The notes below the pieces were generated by a model. The model saw nothing but the letters and a program-made list of their open reading frames with translations, searched no databases and was not told the origin of the DNA. Both the position numbers and the translations under genes were made by a program. Positions 36,240 to 44,075 of a DNA stretch of 64,000 nucleotides are shown piece by piece (the first letter of the stretch is position 1; every line of letters starts with the position of its first letter). The stretch lies in the NCBI GenBank assembly GCA_049608225.1, contig JBMYXI010000007.1:1-64000 (forward strand). Reading direction: 5' to 3'. This stretch comes from Parashewanella sp049608225. Lineage in GTDB: Bacteria > Pseudomonadota > Gammaproteobacteria > Enterobacterales > Shewanellaceae.

Positions 36240-37265
36240 TTAAGAAAATCGACCCTGAATATAGGCATAGATCAATTCAGCGAGACTTTGTCCGACCTGT
36301 TTGTAGCCAATTTCGGCTGAAAGAGGGTGGCAGACTGGCGCAGGTTCCGCCAAATGTAAATAGCGACACTGAGCATTTTTAGCCATAAAGTGAATATAAT
36401 GAGCGGCATCCATTAGCGGTATGCCAGCTGTCGTCATTGCACTTGATGGAAAATTAGCTATTGCATCAACATCAAGTTCAATGCCCAACGGTAGAGTAGA
36501 TTGCATGACTTTATAGTTTATTTGTGTAAGAGCCTCTGTCAGTTCAACTTCACGGCGGATCCAAATTTGTTGCAAACTGTGCCAGCTAGCACCAAATTCA
36601 TTGAGCTGCTTTAAATTCGCTGCACTGTTTTTCAGCTCATGCAGACCAAGCACATGATAAAATCCTAAATAACCTTCGCTTGCTGCATAGCTAAAGCCAT
36701 TGCCGCTGTGTCGGCCTTCTTTCAAACGAAAGTCTGAGTGAGGGTCAAGATTAACCGCTGCCATTGGTTGTTTTAATACTAAAGAACAGGCCTTTAAAAT
36801 TCCATAAGCATTATTGTGACCACCGCCGATCACAATCGGTTCGAGTCCCGCCGCAATCACTTGTGAAATCACTTCAACTACACGAGCATCAATATCGGCA
36901 ACTTGTTGACGAATGTGATTGATGTCATCACTTTGGTTGGCAGATAAATCTGAGGTATCAATGTCACCTAAGATGATGATTTCAGATCCACTAAGGTATT
37001 GGTTGGACTGAAAGTTAGCCAATTGTTCAATTGCAGCATGAAAGCCATCACCACTGCCACCACGGCCCAAATTACCTCTGGGACCTAAATCTTCATTTAT
37101 GCCTAAAACGGCAAATTTTACACCTTGCTCAGCAAGCTGTTTAAGATTTGATAATTCATGATTTGACTCAAGGGCATAACAGTGATCGCCAATTCGCGTT
37201 TCACCTGTGCGAGTTTGGGTTACTTTTTTTAATTGAACTTTGTTGTAGGGGCGAAACCAATCCAT
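36240..37265 (-). CDS. Arginase / formimidoylglutamase-family hydrolase
   Basis: 341-aa ureohydrolase-fold protein with a binuclear manganese site. All six expected ligands are present: His in GGGHNNAYG, Asp-x-His-x-Asp in NLDPHSDFR, and the Asp pair in ELDVDA. The wording differs from classic arginases (GGDHS, DAHxD, SxDxD) and is nearer to formimidoylglutamases, yet no histidine-utilisation gene is near, so the substrate is open. It precedes ubiE on the same strand by 109 bp and is divergent from nnr. Confidence 0.85.
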   Translation of the reverse strand: MDWFRPYNKVQLKKVTQTRTGETRIGDHCYALESNHELSNLKQLAEQGVKFAVLGINEDLGPRGNLGRGGSGDGFHAAIEQLANFQSNQYLSGSEIIILGDIDTSDLSANQSDDINHIRQQVADIDARVVEVISQVIAAGLEPIVIGGGHNNAYGILKACSLVLKQPMAAVNLDPHSDFRLKEGRHSGNGFSYAASEGYLGFYHVLGLHELKNSAANLKQLNEFGASWHSLQQIWIRREVELTEALTQINYKVMQSTLPLGIELDVDAIANFPSSAMTTAGIPLMDAAHYIHFMAKNAQCRYLHLAEPAPVCHPLSAEIGYKQVGQSLAELIYAYIQGRFS

Positions 37266-37477
37266 TTTCAGTACATTTTTAGAAAGAGTGACAAAAGTCT
37301 ATCACAAATTAGTTGCTGCCTTTCATCAAAACAGTGAACAGGAATAGTGCAAGAGTGGGTTAATTTTATTTTTTATTTAAGAAGTCTGATTTAGGTCATG
37401 AACTATAAAAAAAGGATTTGATAGGGTTTAGGTGTGTCAAAAGATCATTAACCCCAAAAAATATGGAGAATCAGGCA

Positions 37478-38947
37478 ATGACCACCAGTTTGCCCAGTGA
37501 GCTATACAGCGTCGAACAGGTACGTCAGGCAGAAATCGCGGCCTGTAAAGCTCAAGAGAAGGAACTCTACCAGTTAGTCGAAAAAGCAGGACTGTCTGCT
37601 TTTGATATTCTCATGCCGCAACTTACTCAAAACGATAAGGTCATTGTGCTTGTCGGTAATGGTAACAATGGCGCCGATGGTTTGGTGCTTGCGCGTTTGT
37701 TGGATGAGAAAAACATCGATACACAAGTTATGGGGTTACAAAAACCGACTACCAGTAGCGAGTTTCAACAAGCCAAGCAGCTTTTCGAGCAGCAAGGTGG
37801 TGAGGTGTTGTCGATTGTTGCAGAACAACTTACAGAGGCTGATTACCTTATCGACGCTATGTTTGGTACTGGATTAACACGACCACTATCAGCAGAATTT
37901 GAAAGCTTGATCCAAGGGATTAATCAATGCAAAGCTAAGGTCATTAGTTTAGATGTTCCTTCTGGTATTAATGCCGATACAGGATACGCGACACTCGCGG
38001 TTGAAGCCGTAACTACGCTTTGTTTTGGCGCGCTGAAACAGGGTCTTTTTACCTATAAAGCCAGACAATATTGCGGCGAGATTGTATTGACTGATATTGG
38101 CTTGCAACCTTATTTACCACAAGCTGATACTCAACGTGTGGATTGTCATTATTTAGATGGGATCATGACAAAACGTAGTCGTTACGCTCATAAAGGTGAT
38201 TCTGGGAAAGTTGCAGTCGTGGGTGGGGATGTCGGCATGTCTGGTGCGGTCAGACTATGCTCTGAAGCCAGTCTACGTGCAGGAAGCGGCTTAGTTTCTG
38301 TGGTCAGTCGCCCTGAAAATCAAAGTGTTGTGGTGGGTGGTTGTCCTGAATTGCTTTTCTGTCCTGCCGAATTCGTCGATATGGAAGTTTATCAGCGTTT
38401 GGGGTGGGCAACAGCTTTAGTGCTAGGACCTGGGTTAGGTCGACACGATTGGGGCTTAAATCTGTTTAAAGCAACCATGTTGAGTGAGAGACCATTAGTT
38501 ATTGATGCCGATGGCTTAAATATTTTAAGTCGACAGCCGCAAAAGCAATCTCACTGGGTGCTTACGCCACATGCCGTTGAAGCTGCTCGGTTATTAGATT
38601 GTAAAGTTGAAGCTGTTAATGCTGACAGATTTAAGGCCGCGCGAGATATTCAGCGTAAGTACGGCGGCGTTGTGGTATTAAAAGGTGCAGGCACAATTAT
38701 TGATGACGGTACGCAGACCTTCGTTGCAGCTGTTGGCAATCCCGGACTTGCCAGTGGAGGCTGTGGCGATGTTCTCGCAGGCATTATTGGTGCGTTAATG
38801 GCACAAGGTTTTACTTCCATAAAAGCAGCCATTGCTGGTGTCGTCGTTCATGGTTGTGCTGCGGATATAGCAGCTCAGGAAGGTGAGCGCGGCATGCTCG
38901 CCAGTGATTTGCTGTTACCGATACGACAGTTGGTCAATCAAATTTAG
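37478..38947 (+). CDS. nnr: Nnr, bifunctional NAD(P)HX repair enzyme
   Basis: About 489-aa fusion: N-terminal YjeF_N epimerase domain (about 1-210, with VLVGNGNNGADGLVLAR and LDVPSGINADTG) and C-terminal ADP-dependent dehydratase (about 225-489, with VLGPGLGR, VIDADGLN, LTPHAVEAARL and GNPGLASGGCGDVLAGIIGAL). It restores hydrated, damaged NADH and NADPH. Start taken at ATG 37478, preceded by GGAG 9 nt upstream; the frame remains open to a TTG at 37418. The usual downstream partners tsaE, amiB and mutL are not here. Confidence 0.96.
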   Translation: MTTSLPSELYSVEQVRQAEIAACKAQEKELYQLVEKAGLSAFDILMPQLTQNDKVIVLVGNGNNGADGLVLARLLDEKNIDTQVMGLQKPTTSSEFQQAKQLFEQQGGEVLSIVAEQLTEADYLIDAMFGTGLTRPLSAEFESLIQGINQCKAKVISLDVPSGINADTGYATLAVEAVTTLCFGALKQGLFTYKARQYCGEIVLTDIGLQPYLPQADTQRVDCHYLDGIMTKRSRYAHKGDSGKVAVVGGDVGMSGAVRLCSEASLRAGSGLVSVVSRPENQSVVVGGCPELLFCPAEFVDMEVYQRLGWATALVLGPGLGRHDWGLNLFKATMLSERPLVIDADGLNILSRQPQKQSHWVLTPHAVEAARLLDCKVEAVNADRFKAARDIQRKYGGVVVLKGAGTIIDDGTQTFVAAVGNPGLASGGCGDVLAGIIGALMAQGFTSIKAAIAGVVVHGCAADIAAQEGERGMLASDLLLPIRQLVNQI

Positions 38948-39267
38948 GAAGTGAGCGATTAAGATTTAATGTAAGTCATTAAGTGAGTGTAAGACTTAGT
39001 GGCGGCTGTTGTGACGTCCCGAAGTCTGTGACGTTACACTCCCCACCACCTTGTGTTATTTCTTCTTCAATCATCTCTGCAATAGCTTCAATGGGAGTTG
39101 ATTTACACTATGAGGTCTTATCGGGTAACTTTAAATTATTTATGCCCCAAAATGAGACTGAAAGAGTGCATTAACACTCTTAAAATAACGTGAATCAAGT
39201 ACGAATAAATAGCATGGTGTTTTGTTTCCACCCACAGTGCGTTAATTTTATTAAAATCCCCTTTACG
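38948..39267. other. Intergenic region nnr / 39-kb accessory block
   Basis: 320 bp between convergent genes. A 7-bp perfect stem AAGAGTG / CACTCTT (39162-39181) may end transcripts. A 63-codon plus-strand frame (38983-39174) ends inside this stem but has no start signal and no recognisable product, so it is not called as a gene. Otherwise nothing is seen. Confidence 0.5.
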
Positions 39268-39951
39268 CTATGCCGTTCCGCTAAAGCCAAGGCTACCATT
39301 TTGTATAATATAAAATGCATTGGCATAAGTTTCGTCATGATGTGAAAATGCTCGTGGGTCATAGGGTTCTAAAGGCTCACCCGAACCTTTCCACTCAAAA
39401 TATTCCACTTTGCGTTGTTCAGCGGTATTAATAATCGACATCAGTCGTAAACGGCCTTCGATATCTTGTGTGTCAGTTTTTCTTGAGTGCGCAGCAACTT
39501 TATTTAAAAAGCCCGTCGCTTCAACCAACTCGTCATTGGCGTTGAATTTGGCTTTTAAATAATTGTATTCACGCTTAGTTAGATCATGATCAACAATGTC
39601 AATTTCTTCACCGTTATGTGTAAAATCAAATTCTTTGTCTAATAATTCTGGCCGCTCTTGTGCAATTTCTTCGAGTACACTTTTAGTTTCTGAAACTAAC
39701 GCCTTAGAAGAACTTATCCCTTTATGATGAATTTCAAATAATTCTTTTAGTGATTTATCCAAAGCAGCCTGTTTTTCAGCGGTAAGTTTATGTGTGTAGC
39801 TTATGGTGACAGGAGTTTGCTTTTGCTCTGAAACTGTTTCATTAGCTTTAGTAGAAGTATTTTTCTCTATCGACGACGGTGTACCGACGTTCAATTTATT
39901 TATGCTTGTTAGCGTATTTAAGCTTATTGAGCGAAAAGCTGTATTTATCAT
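39268..39951 (-). CDS. Orphan protein, tandem paralogue B
   Basis: About 227 aa, not recognised. It has no signal peptide or TM helix. A conserved core (about residues 90-150) is shared with the gene immediately upstream: ELLDKEFDFTHNGEEIDIVD and KREYNYLKAKFNANDELVEA. The N-terminus is Ser/Thr/Asn-rich and the C-terminus ends in GTA. Start placed at ATG 39951; ATG 39963 is possible, neither has a good ribosome binding site. It follows the paralogue by about 30 bp and is presumably cotranscribed. The pair arose by duplication. Confidence 0.7.
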   Translation of the reverse strand: MINTAFRSISLNTLTSINKLNVGTPSSIEKNTSTKANETVSEQKQTPVTISYTHKLTAEKQAALDKSLKELFEIHHKGISSSKALVSETKSVLEEIAQERPELLDKEFDFTHNGEEIDIVDHDLTKREYNYLKAKFNANDELVEATGFLNKVAAHSRKTDTQDIEGRLRLMSIINTAEQRKVEYFEWKGSGEPLEPYDPRAFSHHDETYANAFYIIQNGSLGFSGTA

Positions 39952-39981
39952 GTTTCTGTCCATTTAAACGTTAAGCTAATG

Positions 39982-40683
39982 CTAAGCTCTCGTTGAAAAA
40001 GCAGGGGAGGTTTCATTGGCTATATCTAATACGTTTAAATGCACTTGTTCATGATAACGCGCCCTTATATCGTAAGGCTCGCTTATTACGCCCGGTGTAG
40101 TTATGGCTATAGCACCAGCCGTTCGTATTTGTGCTTGTTTGATCACATCCATCACGTGGATACGACCTGCTATGTCCTCTTTTTTATAAAGCCTGTCATC
40201 ATCCCTACTAAGCGTATTTGAGTCAGCAGCACTTAAATTTAAAAAATCAGTTGCTTTAACTAAGTCTTCATTAGCATTAAGTTTCGCTTTTAAATAGTTA
40301 TATTCTTTTTTACTGAGGTTATGATCGATCACCTCGATTTCTTCGCCGTTATGGGTAAAATCAAATTCTTTATTTAGCAAACTTGGTTGTTCCTTAGCTA
40401 TCTCGTCCAACACATTTTGGGTTTCGTCGAGTATGGTTTTAGCTTCTTTTTTTGCTTGCGCTTGCATTGCAAAATATTCTTCAGCAAACCCAAAAGTGTC
40501 TTCCAGTGGGGTCACTTTAGGGCGAATCTCAATTGTTGCATTGGTTTTAATTGAAGAAACTGAAATATTGTTATCTGATTTTTCATTCGACGTTATCGAT
40601 TGAGGCTGATTAGCCTGCATGCGATTCAGTTGTTGATGGGTATTAGTAGGCTGCCTGACAAAAGTTGATTTGATTCCGTTCAC
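39982..40683 (-). CDS. Orphan protein, tandem paralogue A
   Basis: 233 aa, not recognised, no signal peptide. Shares with paralogue B the core KEFDFTHNGEEIEVIDHNLS and KKEYNYLKAKLNANEDLVKA (about residues 103-145), the preceding helix with ETQNVLDEIAKEQPSLL, and the C-terminal layout EPYD-R-A...H-E. N-terminal 60 residues are polar and probably disordered. Preceded by AAGGAAATAA with good spacing. Function unknown; the shared core is likely one small folded domain. Confidence 0.72.
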   Translation of the reverse strand: MNGIKSTFVRQPTNTHQQLNRMQANQPQSITSNEKSDNNISVSSIKTNATIEIRPKVTPLEDTFGFAEEYFAMQAQAKKEAKTILDETQNVLDEIAKEQPSLLNKEFDFTHNGEEIEVIDHNLSKKEYNYLKAKLNANEDLVKATDFLNLSAADSNTLSRDDDRLYKKEDIAGRIHVMDVIKQAQIRTAGAIAITTPGVISEPYDIRARYHEQVHLNVLDIANETSPAFSTRA

Positions 40684-40747
40684 ATTTATTTCCTTGCCAT
40701 TATTGCTATTTTATATAGTGTCGGCTTATTAATAATAAACTTGAGAA

Positions 40748-40780
40748 AATAGCGTGAATACTAATAATACTCACGCTATT
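40748..40780 (-). terminator. Intrinsic terminator of the secreted PPC-domain gene
   Basis: Perfect 10-bp stem (AATAGCGTGA / TCACGCTATT) with a 13-nt loop, followed on the minus strand by TTTTCTC. It lies 20 bp after the stop of the gene at 40801-42225. Confidence 0.8.
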
Positions 40781-40800
40781 AAATTAAAAAGGTTAAGAAA

Positions 40801-42225
40801 CTAGCGAGTTATACGACGAATAAACTCTTCTCTACAAATATGAATATAATTCCACTCTCGATGCGCTTCTTCATCGTGAATTAAATCTGTAGGCGCCATG
40901 ATCACCTTTTGGCTAGGTTTATACGTAATTCTCCACATGTTTCTCGGAGTACCGAAATTAGAAGCTTTGACTATAGTTTTCGTATAACCCTGACAGTCTG
41001 GCAAATCAAATGAGGCATTGAATCGACCTTGTGCATCTGTTTTTACTATCCTACGCGCAGTTTTACTGTTAATGATAGTTACAACTTTAATTTCCTCTCC
41101 GATCACTGGGTTTCCGCTTGCATCCGTGACCTTGCCTTTAGCACTTAGGTTTGAATGTGCTTCAGTATCGACATAATCAACTAAATCAGTCAGATTTTTA
41201 TCTGTTGTCCAAAGGTCATAACTGGATATTCTGATAGAGCCATAGCTAGAGCTAACTTGGTAGTTGTTTAGTGCTGATGGCTTAGTATTAGGTTTTGCTA
41301 GTGCGCGTAAAAAATAGGTTGCGCCAGCAGCCCCTTTTACTTTCACAGTTTGTTTGTGCGGCAATATCTTCCAAGAACCAGCATGTAAAAACTCAATTTG
41401 GTGTTCCGCACTGCCTTTAACAAATAACCTAAGTTCTGTTTCGTTATCTTTAAGTTTAAAGGCAAAGTAATCAACATCCGCAGGGTTATCAAGATTGCCG
41501 ATAAGTTGTCGCCCAACATTCACTTTAGGGATTTTTGATACTATGCCGCTATCATTAGGCTCAAACGTATCAAATTGATCAAAGCTGTCGCCGATAAAAT
41601 TAAATGAACCGCCAGCACCCGCCTTTAGTTCAGCGACGAGAATAAAGCTGGCTTGTGGCAGCACAGCGTATGTTTTTTCAATTACGCCTGCTGGCTTTTC
41701 ACTGCTATCAACATGCGCTAACAATTTTTTCGCTTTATCGTATTGATACAAGTAAAGATTGAAATCTGAAGCTTTATCGGCTGCTAATAACTGACCAACA
41801 ACTTTTGATTTTTTATCAAGTGGCATGATGTAACAGTGTTGCTCACCCACAGTGGTAATTGAGTCTGAATACACATTGCCTTGTTTTAAGTTAAAGGCTT
41901 TTTTACAGTTAATGCGATGTGGAGCTAGACTCGCTTCGACCGCTGACTCAGCAGAAAATGCAGCATAGCCTTGTGCTTGAGCTTCTTGATTGAACCATGA
42001 ACCTGAATCGTCAATATTGACATCAAGCGAGGTGTTGCTGCTTTGTGGGATTTTCCTTGAATTATCTAATGATACAGCTTGCACATTATCAATGGTTGAT
42101 AAGGTGATTGGCACTTCAGAAGAAATTTCTGCGTAGGTTTCTATATGTTCTAAAAGAGAAGTAGCAGAGACAGCTAATGGTAAGGTGATAGCTGATATTA
42201 CTGAGATGGTTTTTAACAACTTCAT
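40801..42225 (-). CDS. Secreted protein with PPC and carboxypeptidase-regulatory-like domains
   Basis: 474 aa with a clear signal peptide (MKLLKTISVISAITLPLAVSA). Two bacterial pre-peptidase C-terminal (PPC) beta-sandwich modules can be read: about 115-215 (HCYIMPLDKKSKVVGQLLA, DFNLYLYQYD) and about 220-310 (FEPNDSG, VGRQLIGNLDNPADVDYFAFKL). Residues about 355-425 are an Ig-like/CarboxypepD_reg repeat (GKVTDASGNPVIGEEIKVV, TDAQGRFNASFDLPDC). No peptidase domain is present, so it is not a protease itself; a binding or envelope role is likely. AAGGA precedes the ATG; a perfect palindrome lies 60 bp upstream. Confidence 0.85.
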   Translation of the reverse strand: MKLLKTISVISAITLPLAVSATSLLEHIETYAEISSEVPITLSTIDNVQAVSLDNSRKIPQSSNTSLDVNIDDSGSWFNQEAQAQGYAAFSAESAVEASLAPHRINCKKAFNLKQGNVYSDSITTVGEQHCYIMPLDKKSKVVGQLLAADKASDFNLYLYQYDKAKKLLAHVDSSEKPAGVIEKTYAVLPQASFILVAELKAGAGGSFNFIGDSFDQFDTFEPNDSGIVSKIPKVNVGRQLIGNLDNPADVDYFAFKLKDNETELRLFVKGSAEHQIEFLHAGSWKILPHKQTVKVKGAAGATYFLRALAKPNTKPSALNNYQVSSSYGSIRISSYDLWTTDKNLTDLVDYVDTEAHSNLSAKGKVTDASGNPVIGEEIKVVTIINSKTARRIVKTDAQGRFNASFDLPDCQGYTKTIVKASNFGTPRNMWRITYKPSQKVIMAPTDLIHDEEAHREWNYIHICREEFIRRITR

Positions 42226-42286
42226 GTTATTTCCTTGTTTATTAGTGGCCTTAGAGTCAAGCTAACGCCACAACATCTAAAACTGT

Positions 42287-42304
42287 GTTTGATTCCTATC
42301 AAAC
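42287..42304. promoter_or_regulatory. Operator-like perfect palindrome
   Basis: GTTTGAT-TCCT-ATCAAAC is a perfect 7+7 bp inverted repeat 62 bp upstream of the secreted-protein ATG at 42225. Size and spacing fit a dimeric repressor site; no T-run follows on either strand, so a terminator is unlikely. The binding protein is unknown. Confidence 0.45.
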
Positions 42305-42573
42305 GCCGAACAAAGTATTGTAAAGTTATATTGATTGCAATAACTCATAACACGAAGCGTTTTATTTTGCTTTTGCAGGCTGTAAATAGTTTATTCCACT
42401 GATAAGCGAAACCTGTTGTCAATTTGAAATGTTAGTGGTGAGTTGCTTTCAGTAAGATGCTTTTCTTTTTTGTGAGTAAAGCATTAATGTGTGATTCCAA
42501 GCATCAGGCTAATTGATTACGACACTTTCTTTATACCCACTAATGTGCTCGATCACAGAGAGTGTTTTTTAGG

Positions 42574-42579
42574 TATAAT
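42574..42579 (+). promoter_or_regulatory. Predicted -10 element of the DUF2960-RDD operon
   Basis: A consensus TATAAT lies 30 bp before the ATG at 42610, implying a leader of about 24 nt. No good -35 hexamer is seen 17 bp upstream, so an activator or a weak -35 is implied. Confidence 0.45.
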
Positions 42580-42609
42580 ACGCTCACTTTCAATCTCTTT
42601 AAGGCAATT

Positions 42610-42876
42610 ATGGCGCGTCAAGTAAGGTATACCTTTAAGGGTATCACTAAAACCATTCCATTTAGTTACACTATTCATCATGATTTATACGAAGCCGCGG
42701 CGGAAGCTGAGGGGATTGATTTAACCAGTTTTTTAGCGATGGAGCAGCAAGTTGCAATGACATCGAAAAAAAATGCCCGAGCTGAAAGAGATTACCGCAG
42801 AACTGAGTTTATTCGAATGGGTTTTACTCATATTCACTTTGTTGATGATGAACAGGAAGCGCAATGCCAACAATAA
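42610..42876 (+). CDS. DUF2960 family protein
   Basis: 88-aa small cytosolic protein of the DUF2960 family, found in Shewanella, Vibrio and relatives. Characteristic segments are MARQVRYTFKGITKTIPFSY at the start, DLTSFLAMEQQVAMTSK, and RTEFIRMGFTHIHFV. Start is ATG 42610 with AAGG just upstream; a longer in-frame opening at 42562 would include the -10 hexamer and is rejected. It overlaps the next gene by 13 bp. Function is not known. Confidence 0.88.
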   Translation: MARQVRYTFKGITKTIPFSYTIHHDLYEAAAEAEGIDLTSFLAMEQQVAMTSKKNARAERDYRRTEFIRMGFTHIHFVDDEQEAQCQQ

Positions 42877-43376
42877 ATACCGAACATGCTAATTTTCCTA
42901 GAGCCAGTTTTTTAAGACGCTTAGGCGCAATTATCTATGACTTATTGCTTGCTGTTGCTGTTTATATGGTTGCTGGCGCCATTGGATTTGGTGTTTTTGT
43001 TGCTTTAGTGAAAACAGGCTTGATCAGCACTCATGGTTATGAAGTTGTGTCAGATGCGTTAACTTACGTTCCCGTTTATAAAGGTGTTTATCAATTTTGG
43101 CTCGCTGTCACAGTCGCCAGCTTTTATGCGGTGTTCTGGAGCAAAGGCGGGCAGACTTTAGGGATGAGAGCGTGGCGCTTGAAAGTTCAGCATCCTAATG
43201 GGCAGAGCTTAAGTCTGATCACTGCTTACGCTCGAGTGGTTTGGTCGTTACTTGGCATTGGTAACTTTTTCATTTTGATCAGTAAGGAAAAGCTGGCGCT
43301 TCAAGATCAAATGACGCGTTCTGAAGTTGTTCAATTATCAAAAGAAGCAAATGAAATGAAAAGCTGGCGTAAGTAA
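42864..43376 (+). CDS. RDD family membrane protein
   Basis: 170-aa inner-membrane protein with the RDD domain: RASFLRRLGAIIYDLLLAVAVYM (first TM with Arg and Asp signature), a second TM near residues 75-95, and GQTLGMRAWRLKV after it, then a third hydrophobic stretch near 130-145. RDD proteins are putative transporters; a Na+/H+ antiport role is known for one halophile member only. Translationally coupled to the DUF2960 gene. Confidence 0.9.
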   Translation: MPTINTEHANFPRASFLRRLGAIIYDLLLAVAVYMVAGAIGFGVFVALVKTGLISTHGYEVVSDALTYVPVYKGVYQFWLAVTVASFYAVFWSKGGQTLGMRAWRLKVQHPNGQSLSLITAYARVVWSLLGIGNFFILISKEKLALQDQMTRSEVVQLSKEANEMKSWRK

Positions 43377-43385
43377 CGTCAGCTT
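43361..43385. terminator. Bidirectional terminator shared by convergent genes
   Basis: AAGCTGGCGT and ACGTCAGCTT form a 10-bp stem (one G-U pair) with a 5-nt loop, spanning the stop codons of the RDD gene and the convergent GNAT gene. On the minus strand TTTTCATTTC follows the stem. Confidence 0.65.
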
Positions 43386-43909
43386 ATTAATAAGTAGTAA
43401 TCTCGTTGTTGATAATCGAAGAAATCAATCACTGACCAATTACCTTTTTGGGTATGAGCAAAATAAGAGTGTTGGTTATCTTCAGCAATGAAGGTCACCA
43501 TTTTGCTGTATTTCTGTCGGCTTACTTGCCTTGCTTTGTCAACTAACTGTTTAAATATGCCTTTTCCGCGATATTGAGGCGATATCCAAATAGGCCCGTA
43601 TTGACAACTGTTACTTTTTGAAAGACTCGTAAAATCAATTTGATAATTATTAAGTTGTTTAATGATAAATTGATAAATTGGCCATTGTGCAAAAAATTTC
43701 CAATCACCAACAAATACGTAACCAATGATTTGATGGTTAACTTCAGCGAGGATGATCCAACCTTGCTTAATAAGTTGCTGCAAGTCTTTTTGCTTGAAAG
43801 ATTGACCAGCCATCAATTGGCGATTATCGACGATTTCATCTGAGAGATACTGTTGCTCTAAATGGGCAACAGCGTCAAGATCGGATAAAGTAGCGAGACG
43901 AATATTCAT
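43379..43909 (-). CDS. GNAT family N-acetyltransferase
   Basis: About 176-aa GCN5-type acetyltransferase. N-terminal MNIRLATLSDLDAVAHLEQQY, the strand IILAEVNHQIIGYVFVGDW and the acetyl-CoA loop PQYRGKGIFKQLVDKARQ (Q/R-x-x-G-x-G/A) are readable. Start at ATG 43909; ATG 43921 is four codons upstream and cannot be excluded. Substrate unknown. Convergent with the RDD gene, 2 bp apart. Confidence 0.85.
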   Translation of the reverse strand: MNIRLATLSDLDAVAHLEQQYLSDEIVDNRQLMAGQSFKQKDLQQLIKQGWIILAEVNHQIIGYVFVGDWKFFAQWPIYQFIIKQLNNYQIDFTSLSKSNSCQYGPIWISPQYRGKGIFKQLVDKARQVSRQKYSKMVTFIAEDNQHSYFAHTQKGNWSVIDFFDYQQRDYYLLIS

Positions 43910-44075
43910 AAAATGCAGCATAATTTAAATAGGATGAGGAGTTTACCGTTAATTCATAGGTAACGGGTAGATAAACTGTAGGTTAAATTGAGTTTATTCC
44001 GAGGCTTTTATTTTTATTCATTGGTTAATACTTGATAGTTTGTTGTTCTCTAAATGACTAACAGGTTAGCTCAAT

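Larger units (their letters stand above)
42226..42609. other. Divergent intergenic region with an operator-like palindrome
   Basis: 384 bp between the secreted-protein gene (minus) and the DUF2960 gene (plus). It holds the perfect palindrome at 42287-42304 and the -10 hexamer at 42574-42579. No other structure or coding frame was seen. Confidence 0.5.

Noticed and set aside
36014..36268. 84-codon minus-strand frame spanning the ubiE leader
   Set aside because: Overlaps the ubiE start in another frame and the tandem repeat; no homologue recognised, no ribosome binding site.
38983..39174. 63-codon plus-strand frame between nnr and the tandem paralogues
   Set aside because: No start signal, no recognisable domain, odd composition, and its end runs into a stem-loop; treated as noncoding.
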